Shown: positions 51,906 to 63,900 of the stretch, piece after piece
Layout of the letters: every line of letters starts with the position of its first letter
Position numbering within the stretch: position 1 is the stretch's first letter
NCBI GenBank assembly: GCA_000711775.1
Contig: ARYC01018390.1
Coordinates: 1 to 64,000, forward strand
Reading direction: 5' to 3'
Source: Oxytricha trifallax
Taxonomy: Eukaryota; Ciliophora; Spirotrichea; Sporadotrichida; Oxytrichidae
Length of the DNA: 64,000 bases
Position numbers and translations under genes: made by a program
Notes under the pieces: model-generated
Told to the model about the DNA's origin: nothing
The model's database searches: none
What the model saw: the letters and a program-made list of their open reading frames with translations, nothing else

Positions 51906-54900
51906 TAATCAAAATTCCTAACATCTAGACAAACTAAAATTTTTATTTAAAAAAATTAATTTTCATGAATGCCAACAGTGAAGGAGGTAATTTATATTTT
52001 TACCATTTTTTCATAATAATTTTTGCTATATTTATGATTAATAAAAGTAGAGAATATCAAATGTAAAAATAATGAACTGCGATTGTGCAAAAGGAAGTTA
52101 TCCGGAAAAATGTTAGTAACTATTAATAAGAATAAAGTTTTTCCATAAAAATTATGCAATTTATCTTAGTATAATTTAATACAGACTTTTGATTTAAGGT
52201 TCATTCAATTAGTAAAATCTTTTTTAATTATTCAGCAATTTCTCTCTTAAAAATACTATTAAAATATATAAAAGAGCCTAACTCTTTTGTAATAACGCTC
52301 CATTATATATAATTCTACGGTAAACAGATCAAGCATAAAAAAAATATTACTGTTTAATAATCTAGAGTTTAAATTATCTATTGAAAAGATAATTTTAATC
52401 ACAAGTTTGTCAAAGTAAAAATAAAATTCAATATTGATAATAAAATTAGAAATTTGAAAATATATTACTTATAATGATTTATTCTTATAAAATCCTTGAT
52501 AACAATAATTATCATTGAAGATCTCATATTTGATTTGTTTTCATGTTTATATTATAGTAATAAATAATTTATTCTTTTTTATAATCGAGTGATCGTGACT
52601 ATAAGGTATTTAATTGGTTGTTCTAGACAAAGAGGGAAATTTATATATTAAATTTATTTAATAAATTTTCTTGATCTAAATAAAGGATTTTATATGCTCT
52701 GATTAGTTTTAATTTTTATGCATATTCTTTTAATTGAAAAAATTTAGGTTTATTTTTAAATTATATAATAGTTTTAAGAGACTGAGATATTTATATATTT
52801 AATGATATAAGTATGATTTTTATAATGTAAATACTGATTATATCGAGAAATATTAATATATTTAATAATATAAAACTTGACCTGTAATAAACCCAAATAG
52901 TCAATGAGTAGTTTTATATTATTTCATGATATGTTTATTTTGTTTCTAAAATTAAATTTAAATTTAGCCGAGAAACTTTTCATGATATAGCTATTTTTGT
53001 GATTTAATATTCATAAAGATAAAATACTCTTAAAATTAAATCATTCATTAAAAATCGTTAATCTTGTAATTCTTTTTTTCTTCTAATGGAATTTTCGTGT
53101 TGAAAAATAAGCTTTATAAACTTATTAATAATCTTGATATGTCTCTTTATTTTATTAACAACATTTGTTTTTTTTATAAAATCTATTAAGTTTATACTTA
53201 TAAGTAATATGGAAATTTAAAAAAATATGAAGGTTGACCTTAAATTGGAGTAATTGTCTCGTAAAACGAGAGCTACTTTTTAAAAATTGAGCATTTATAT
53301 CTTTTTGACGACAAGTCTTATGTATATAGCAAACGCGAGCGTATTTTGTGAAAAGGAGAATTAATATTAATTTAATATAAATACTTGAATATTCGTTCAA
53401 CGACTCCATAACTAGCTTCAAAGACTCTCGAGGTCTTCCTGGAGTGAACGTGGTTCTAATTTAACTATTGGTTGGCGACTTCCAGATCAGTATCAGATTC
53501 TGATGTTTACATCAGAATCTGGTCCGTTTCAGTTCACAAGACAGATTCCGACACTGTCGAAAAAGAAGATTCAAGGTGAATGACATGATTGGTTGAATGG
53601 CTATGCTATAGCTTTTGGTCTTTGAATATTGATATGCAACAGGCTCTATACTGTTGGCTTACTAATGAAATTAGTTTGGTGGGGTCTTCCCCTTTTAATG
53701 ATTATGCTGAGGGGGTCTTGAACCCTCGATGCGAGTTAATTATTATTATTATTATTATATAAATACTTTTTATTATTCTTAATAAAAAGCTATCAAAAAA
53801 CTCTTTTATTTAATTAATCAGGAATAATCAGATTTTTTTTATAGTTGTCATTATATTAAAAAAAATATTCACTTATTCTTATTAAATGTTATTAATACTT
53901 TTGTAAACATTTATGAATTAATGACAAATAAAGTCATCATTTCTCAATAATTTTATAATTTTTAATGAATAAAATTTATAGAAATTAAAACTCTCATTAA
54001 TAAATTCTCTAAAAATAGCAATTAATTTTTTTTAAAAAATGAATTTAAGATATAAAGTTTCTATTTAATATTTTGATTTCCTTTTTTACTGAAAATCCAA
54101 TTTGATATTCACCTAATATAAGTAATATTCTATTTGCATATTGATTTTATAATATTATGATCTATAGACCTAGAAGTGTGAATGTAAGTAAAATAATAAC
54201 AATCTCAATATAAGTAGATAAATATTAAAAACATTTAAGAATTCAAATAAATTAATTGCTTTCTAAATTTGAATCTTGTTTTGTATATTATTTAAATAGT
54301 TTAATTCACGTTTTGATAAAATTCTAATGTATACATGATTCAAACTTAAATAATTAAAGATTGTGCAGAAGGATGTGCTTAATAAAAATCAAAATTATTA
54401 TTTTAAAAATTATCTTATTTAATTTATATTTTATTATGTGATATTTTTATCTAAATGCACATCAGAAGACTCTTGCTGAAGGTGTCAGAATGATGAACTT
54501 TTTGTTGATAGCAGCGAAGGAATCTGCAAATTCTGTATTCCAGGTTAATTTTTTAATTAGACCAGTGGCACTTGCGAAAGTAATAATTTAATAATTAAAT
54601 CATACAGATTTAGTTGTATTATTATAAAATAATTGTCCAAATTTAAAAAAAATTAAAGTAAGTTAATACTGATATATTTAACAATTTAATATTAGACTGT
54701 AAATGCTACGATTCAAACGAAAATCGATGTTTTACTGAAGAGTTTTGTCCTGTCTGTCCAGTTGGATCATATTAACCCAAAAATTATTTAAATTTATCAC
54801 AATCAAGTATTATTACTTAATATTAAGCGAGTATAATTAAAATGTGGAGACTGTTATAAATAAATAAAAAAAGTGATCAAATAATATTATGTTCATTTCG

Positions 54901-57900
54901 ATACACATGTGTTAAGATCAAACAGTCACTAATTTGAATTAAGTTTGAGTAGATCCTTATTTAAATTTAATTAATTAAGTTGATTAATAATTAAATTTAA
55001 ATAAGGATCTACTCAAACTTAATTCAAATTAGTGACTGTTTGATCTTAACACATGTGTATTGATATGAACATAATATTATTTGATCTCTTTTTTTATTTA
55101 TTTATAACAGTCTCCACATTTTAATTATACTCGCTTAATATTATTTTTTTAAAGTTGAATTTCTTTTTATAAGAAATAATATATTAAGAATTTTAAAAGC
55201 TCATTCTGATAAATTAAGGATATTATTTTTCAAAAGTAAAACTCAATAATACTTTAAACTTTTTTTTTTAAAAAATTAAATAACAATTAAAACTATGAAA
55301 AAGTATGTGAAAACTATAATAAATTAAGATTTTATGAATATAATTACATTTCATCGTTTGAACTAAAATGATGAATAATTTTATCTTCATAAAAATAATT
55401 TATTATTGACTTAAAATCTAAACAAAATATAAATAGGTATACTATTTTTAACTTAATTAAATGAATCACTTCATGAACTGAAAGAAGTGTGGCTAAAAAT
55501 AATAATAGAAAGATGCTTTCAAAAATACATTTATAGTTAATATAAGTAGTGAATTTATAATCAGATATTATTTTGTTTATGAATAGGTTAATATATTTTT
55601 TTTCGAAAAAAATAATATAAAAATTGTCATAATATAAAAATTAACTCAGAATTAATTTTATACTACTAATCAGAAAAAAAGGAAATGAGTATGGAAAGTT
55701 AATTTTCATAAAGTATATAAGTGTAGAGAGTGAGGATGTTCATTTAAATAGAGTCATCGTAAAGAAAAAAACAGAAACTACAAAATTAAAGGGAAGGAGT
55801 CTTGGTAAAAATATATTTCAAAAATATCTTTTCATAGAAGTCTTTAATAATTTTGTGATTCCTCTTTAAACATTTTATTTAGGTAAACTTATCAATATAT
55901 TTTAATTAGAAATTTTTATATGTTAAAATGGTGCTATCATATAACTTATTTATGAAAGCGAAGTTAATAAAAAGAATTATTTCGTATAAATAGTAAGAAA
56001 AATTATAATCCATAATTTCATCTTCCCTTCATATTATTTACGAAAAAACTTTACCTATTTAAGAAAAACCTTGATAAATACGAAAATATAAAAGTAAATT
56101 TCTTCATTAAAATTATGAATTAGAGCAACAATTTAAATTTTATTATATTTGATAATTTAGAATTTAGTTAATGAATCTAATTCTTAAACTGAAACTTGAA
56201 AAATATATTTAAAGTATAGAAATAATATTTTAACTCGATATGAAATTATTATTTTTATATAAAAATCTACTTAAATAAGGATAGAAGAAATTTTAGGTTA
56301 ATACCTTAATCTTGTACTAAATTATATTTTGAAATTTATAATTAAAGCTTTATAATTAGATTATAAATAAAATTTATTAATTTAATTTAAGATAATATAT
56401 TTTTAGTAAAAAGTGACTTTTATTAATTTAATCAACAATTATTTTGAAAAATATTTTCTATAACGATTTCATTAATATTATGCTTTATATAATAATTATA
56501 CTTTTATATTCAATCTTAAAGATCTAAATCTTTTATGCTAGCTTTGCAAAAATATTTATGTAGATGAATAATTTTTTATTTTAAGATTAATTTTGTTATC
56601 TTTGTAAAATTAACCGTAGTCTTACATAAAATTTCTTAAACCCCTACAATCCTTAAGAATTTATAGAATTAATTAAATAATATAATAATCTTGACACTTT
56701 CTAATGCTCATCAAGTTGTCCAGTAGGCTAGGATATGATTGTGATATAAAATATAATATCAAATTTATTATTATTATTAATAATTGATAGAAAACCACAC
56801 AGCTGTTAAAGATAATGTAGCATATTGTCGAGGTAACTTAATAACTCATTTTTATTTAGAAATTAAAAACCCATTGATTAAAAAGGACATAAATAAAAAT
56901 GTATTGAGAAAAAATTATATTAATAAACTAAAAATATTAAAATTGAAGACTATCGTATCATGTTGTCTAAAATAATTCAAAGATTTTGAACTTTCAATTA
57001 AAAGTTGTAAAGATATGTTAATGAAGATAGATTAAAAATTATTGTAAATATTTACATAAATGCAGGGAAAATTAAAAAAATTCAAATGAGCTATTTATCT
57101 TATATCATGATATTGTTCCAATAAATTTTGTTTTGAAATAAGTGTTTATTATTTTCATCTAAGCGTGCTAAATATGTTATATTTAAAACATGAGGTTTTA
57201 ATTTCCTTAATAATATTTATTATAATTTAGGAGAAATAATTTACGTGGATCCAACTTCTCTATCTATTTTCTATTTATTTTAATTTTGTATCGTTTATTA
57301 TAATTACAAAAGATTGAATACTTACATATAAAATCTGCTCTTGAACTAGGAACCTTTAAAAATCCATATAAATGTTCTAGAAAAGCTATTTAAGAGTTGT
57401 ACAATTATTTGCCAGGTGAAACCAAGCCATATTAAATCTTGATAAAAGAGGGTACTTTTAGTGTTCTTAGATTATATGTAGCCTAAAACTTCATTGTATT
57501 TATATTATTATTATTCCTTTTTATAATAAATTATTACAAATATAAATTTTATCAGAAGGTTCTAAATTAATTTTAGTCTTAAATTTGAATATTTGATATT
57601 GTATAAGAATATAACTTAATCAAAAAATAAAGTAGCAGTTAACTTTTATCAAACGATAAAAAGAGTATTATTTCGATACAAAACTCAAAATATCTAAACT
57701 TTAGTTATAGAAAATCAATTAATTTCATTGAAGATTGTGGAAACTGATATGAAAAAATATCCAGTAAGAAAGCTTTCAAAATAACTCTAATTTTATCAAT
57801 CCTTTTATGAAATGTATTGACTTGCTAAAAGTAAAGTTCAGATATTTTTGAGAAAATTATCGAACAAGTACTTATTTTGTTGTTGATCAAATTTAACTGA

Positions 57901-60900
57901 TTCAAATTATTATTTAGATTATATATCAACTTTACTTAATTATAGAATAATAATAGTTAATAAAAGTCAAAGCAACAAATTAGAGAATATTTCTCAATAT
58001 TGATTAAAAAGGAAAAATTATTTTTTTGTTTATTTATTTCTGTTTGAATTTAATAATTTTAACCAGAAAAAAAAATATCTATAAAAATAATAAATTGAAT
58101 TAAGATATTTTGAATTGCTATTAATCATTATGGGGGGTCATTTTAAAATCACAGATCAATTTATAATTTAAATTAACAAAATAGTTTTAGCAAAAGGGCT
58201 AGAACAATATTAGAAAAGATAATTTTTTATTTAATAAAAATATTACTCTAAAAGAGATTGAGATTTCATGAATAAAAAAGATCTTGAGTCAATTAAAATT
58301 TTTCAAATAAAACAGAATAGCTTACGAGATAAATATGGGATAAATCTCAAAGATCATTATATAGTTTAGAATTTAAATATTTTTAAAAATGTTTTGTCCT
58401 ATCAGCATGGTATATTAAACTTTAAATAAAGAAATATATATGTTCTGACCGAGACCCCCTCCTACACCCTCAGCTGAGACCCTCCCCCCATCAGCCGAGA
58501 CCCCCCTCACTTTATTGTAATTTTTTCATAAACTTATTTATACTCAAAATAAATCCTTGCCCTGCGGGACGCTATTACCATTATAAATATTATTCGATAT
58601 GTATCACTACGTCCATCGACCTTTTTGAAAACATGCTCCCATAGGGAAATAATTATAATAACAATCCTTTTGACTTTCATTAGTAATAATTTGGTTTTCA
58701 TTAACAGACAATAATATTACATAAATTTTCTTATAACTTATATCATATCTATTCGCCTTAGTTTTTTTTAGAATTAATACAATAATTTTCCCAATTATTT
58801 TTCTTCTCTTTATTTCTTTTTAAATACTTTAAATATTATTTTTACTTTATTTAGTCAATTACTAATAAAATCTTAATTTATTCATTTATGGATTTTAATG
58901 GTAATCAAAAGCATAACATTTTATTTAGAACTTTCCCTAACTAAGCTAAACCAAGAAAGATTTTATAGGTAATTGACTAAATAAAGTAAAAATAATATTT
59001 AAAGTATTTAAAAAGAAATAAAGAGAAGAAAAATAATTGGGAAAATTATTGTATTAATTCTAAAAAAAACTAAGGCGAATAGATATGATATAAGTTATAA
59101 GAAAATTTATGTAATATTATTGTCTGTTAATGAAAACCAAATTATTACTAATGAAAGTCAAAAGGATTGTTATTATAATTATTTCCCTATGGGAGCATGT
59201 TTTCAAAAAGGTCGATGGACGTAGTGATACATATCGAATAATATTTATAATGGTAATAGCGTCCCGCAGGGCAAGGATTTATTTTGAGTATAAATAAGTT
59301 TATGAAAAAATTACAATAAAGTGAGGGGGGGTCTTGGTTAGAACATATATATGTCTTAAATAATAGAAAATAATAAATCTTTCTTTAATTATAATCTCAA
59401 AATTAATTAAGTTACAGCTAATAAGTCCTCAAATTGAATTGCGAAATTGAAAATTGGCAAATATGAGTTTATGTTTATTGATTTTACAATCCTTATTTGC
59501 GATTTAGTTTTTCATTTCTCACTGAGGACAATCCAAAGTTTGCTTAAAATATGAAGAAAAAGTTTAGGGATGAATTAAATTCATGATATAATGGGTTTTT
59601 ATTTTATTTGTAAAAGGCAATAAAATTATGGCTATGTTAGCAAACATTTCCCCCATTGAAGATTTATTATGGTAGAACTTAAATTCCTGAGTAAAGATTC
59701 TAAGGAAATATTTGTTGGAATTTAGTTTATAAGATAACACAATACTTTAATAAACAAATTTATTATTTAAAAATATCATAGGGAATTTAATGACAAATTT
59801 TACGTTTAATTATTTAAAGTATTGTGCTTAAAAAATGTGTTATCTAGTTAATTAAATCTCAAGTACGAATAGTCCTTAATAACCTTTAGTTAGAAATTGG
59901 AGTTCTTCTTAATTTCTACTTCAAATGTGATTTAAGTTGTGGGTTTTTGTGTTCGCTTATATAACAATATTTTTATGAAATTAATAAACTAAATTTAAAT
60001 TTATCATCCACTACCGATAAATCCTATTTTTTCATATAAATATTATACATACGATGAAAGTTAATAAATAAAAGAGTGATATTTAAGATTTTTCTTCTTT
60101 GGCTTCTAATGGTTGACTATGAAGAATTACCCTATTACACCAAACAATTTAATTGGAAGTTTCTATTATATATTTTGAATAGTTTAATAACAAATTTCAT
60201 TTTTCAAATATTAATTATTGTTGGTGCATTTAATCTTACGATAATAATAATCAAATTGATTGTATATTCTTTTATTTTTGAGATAAGGTAAATAAGTCTT
60301 TAATTATTGAATCCATTTTAGTACTTACTCGGCTAAAAATTCATCAGAGTTAGGCCCTCAAGCTACTATTCACATGAAATCAGATGAAAGGTAAACCTAT
60401 TTACTTAATATACGTCTAAATATCTAAATAAAGAAAATTATTAATTTAATTATATATAAATTTTAAGATTTATTTTAAATAGTTGCATCTTAAATGTAAT
60501 TAAATAAATTATTAAAGAATAAATCAAAGCTCTATTAATTAATTATTGAAAATGAAGATTATAAGTATTAATGTTAATTCTTATATTTGAATTTTATTCT
60601 TCTTTTAGGCCTTAAATTCTTATTTTTATATAAGATAGAGTTAAGTTAATAAAATATAGTAATTTCAATTAATATTCTTTATAAACTTTTTTATTTCTAT
60701 GATTTAAATTAAAATCATTAAAATAAATTAAGTAAATTTGCAATGCCTTATATAATTATACTTTACTTCATCCCGTACACAACGAGGTTTCTACTTAGCA
60801 GCAAACCTTTCAACACAACATATAAAATAAGTTAAGGGTTGATTACATAGTTAGAGATAAATAATTTATACCAAAAGGGAGATATAATGGTCCTCAGATC

Positions 60901-63900
60901 AAATGTCAAATTTCAAAATATTATTTTTACAAGTAATCCTTCATTTAATAGGTTCAACATTTTTTAGATAATTTCACAATATCAATAACATTTATAATAG
61001 TTATATAGAAAATTATATTTTTCATATTAAATAAGTATGTAATTCTCAAAATTTAATTATAATTGGGATAGTTTTTATTATAGAAAAATAACTAATTGAT
61101 AAAAAATATAATTAACTCATATTTTTATATTATTATTATATAATAACAAAAATAGTTTACACTTTATTAATTAATTAGTCTCGGATTATTAATTAATATA
61201 AGTTTTAATATATTTACTCTGTTTTTTGTTATTGATAATAAACAATCGTTAAATTCTAAATTCTAAATTTATATATATATTTATATATATATATATTAAT
61301 ATCAAATGAAGATAGAAGATTCTTGTACTTATGGGACATTTAACATAGAAGTATAATTCTTGATGTAAAAATAAAAATTGATAATTTAATTATTTAGAGG
61401 GTAACCATAAATTATTATGGAAAGGCAATCAGATCTCCCACTCCAGCAAATATTGAAATCACGAATTCTCTGCTTAAAAATAATATATTATACGATATAT
61501 TAACATATTAAATTATATCACTGATTATCTTAATGAAGGCATAATGTTGCTATCTGATTTAAAACCCATTTATCTTTTTTAAATTGCTTTTTTTATTCTT
61601 CAAATAATAGATATTTATGATAAATAAAGAGAAAAATAGAAGATAATAAGAATATAATTAAGATTAAATAGACTACTTTTATAATAAAATGAAAATGGAA
61701 TACCTCAAACAGCTTTGTCATCTTTCCATTATCCCTCATAAATCTCTCCTTCAAAATGGCAGAATTAGATTTAGTGTCTTCTTAAGCTCAGTCTGCGAAG
61801 TATCCTTCCAAGTCTACAGCAACTCTAATCATATAGGATCTCTAAAAAATAAAAATAATAAAAAGTTTAGATATGTTTTTTTGAAAAATACATTTTATGT
61901 GAGTGTAATTGCTCCAGGATCGCCTCCTTTAAAAGTATTCTTATTAATCTTAATTATATTCATATTATCTTCTTTTATTCTTTTTATTTATCATAATTAA
62001 CTCAACTAAGGCTTTATAGTGTATAGAATTTAGGCGGTAGCAATACCTGAATCAGTAGATTATTTTTGCAATCAAACTCAATTTAAATTATTATAATTAT
62101 AATCGATTTAAAGATAATAGAATTTTTTTATAACAAAGACACAATAAAATTTTATATAGTCTTTTCTTTTGCTGGAATATGTCTAAACAAAATTGGAATT
62201 AATTTTATAGAAAATTTATTAATGATTTTCAGCCTCAATATTTTTGAATTATTTTAACTAATAATTTCAATAGTGGATTTAAAATCAAAATACTTATGTT
62301 AAGGCATAATAATTATACAGATATTTAAGAAAGTAAAAAACTTAACCCAAATCTTAGAATTTCAACTGTTTTTCTTATCTATATGCCCATAGCTCTTTAA
62401 TAAATAATTGAGCTGGATGCATCAAAGTCTAAGCTTGAAACAATAAGGTTATGCCTATTTCTGCCTTAAACTCCAAAATTAATTTGCCGTCTAGAATTTA
62501 ATAATGTTAACTATATTTCTCACCTCAATAATCTAATGAATTTTCAATTACAAATCTTATTGTAATAAAGAGTAAATGTTTAGAAAAAAAGATTCAGAAC
62601 ATATATCTTAAACATTCTTTTTTAGTAATTGAATAGGGGATCATACAAATTATAGAGAGTATATGAACAGCTATTTGATTAGTCAATGATATTTATGATC
62701 AAAAGTTTTTAAAAATAATTATGGACAAAGATTAAATGAAATGTTTGAGATCTCTCAGCGCTATCTAATTAAATTATACTTTATTTATATTGTTTGCTAA
62801 ATCTATATTGAATTAATGTAGCATTTAACCATGGATTTCTAATTAAAAAATTGAAGGGAAAAAGGTTAAAGTAAAAAGAATTTTATTACCATAATAAAAC
62901 TATTGATATGCTCGAAATAGAGATATAAAGAATAAGAAATCTGAATTTTAAATAAATGGAGTAGTTTTAAATACTTTTAAGGTTGTAATAATTTTAGCAA
63001 CATTAATTTAAATTGATTATTTAAAATCGTAAATAAAATTATATTCTAAAATTTTGTAAGAAAACTTTAGTTTGAGGAATTAATTGTTCATTAACTCCAT
63101 ACAGTTAGACCTGGGGATAAGTGACAGTTAGAAATTTTACTTAGAAAGGCCAAAGATTATAAATCATTTTTTATATTTTCTTTTAGGTTTATCGTTCTAT
63201 AGACTTCATTTTTCAATATATAAACACTCTTTAATGTTACTGTTGATAATTTCACATCAAGAGCTTTTGCTAGATAAGAGGATACTGCTAGAAATGTACT
63301 AACTATAGATTCTACCAGTCTTTGCCATTTTTAAATATAAGTGTGGTACAAATTGGTTAAATTTTATTTTAATTCTTTCATATAAAAAATATTCTGCCCA
63401 ATTGATTCTGACAATATAACAAAAAGTTTAATCGTAAAAAATCTTTACATGTCCTCTGACGCTCATACAATGGATTCAGCAGTAAATTATTAGATTTTGT
63501 TTGCCTAAAAATCTGATTTAAATAAAAGACCTATCATTTGCCAATATGAAAACATAACAACTGCCGACTTATATTCTCAAAATTTAATTAAAAGCAATTA
63601 TAATTGAAGAGTACACATATATCAATAAATATTAACATTAATAAATAACATATTCACTAACTACTGTATCATAGAATAAATTTTATTATTTTTATTTCAT
63701 CAACCATTTCTGCAGGAGCAGCAAATTTGACAGTTAAAAACATTATGTACACAAATGTTTCTACATAATCAGGGTAGTACTTCCATTTTCAGTTTTCAGG
63801 ATCTAATTATTTAAAATAATAAATTATTTATATATTTAAATATCTAACAATCTCTAAGTAGTTAATATATCATTTTTAAGTAATTGTAAATAATTACTAA

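Noticed and set aside
61689-62000. 103-codon plus-strand frame with a hydrophobic C-terminus
   Set aside because: No counterpart in locus A; the first part overlaps a better MORN-like reading on the other strand and the hydrophobic end is AT-rich noise.
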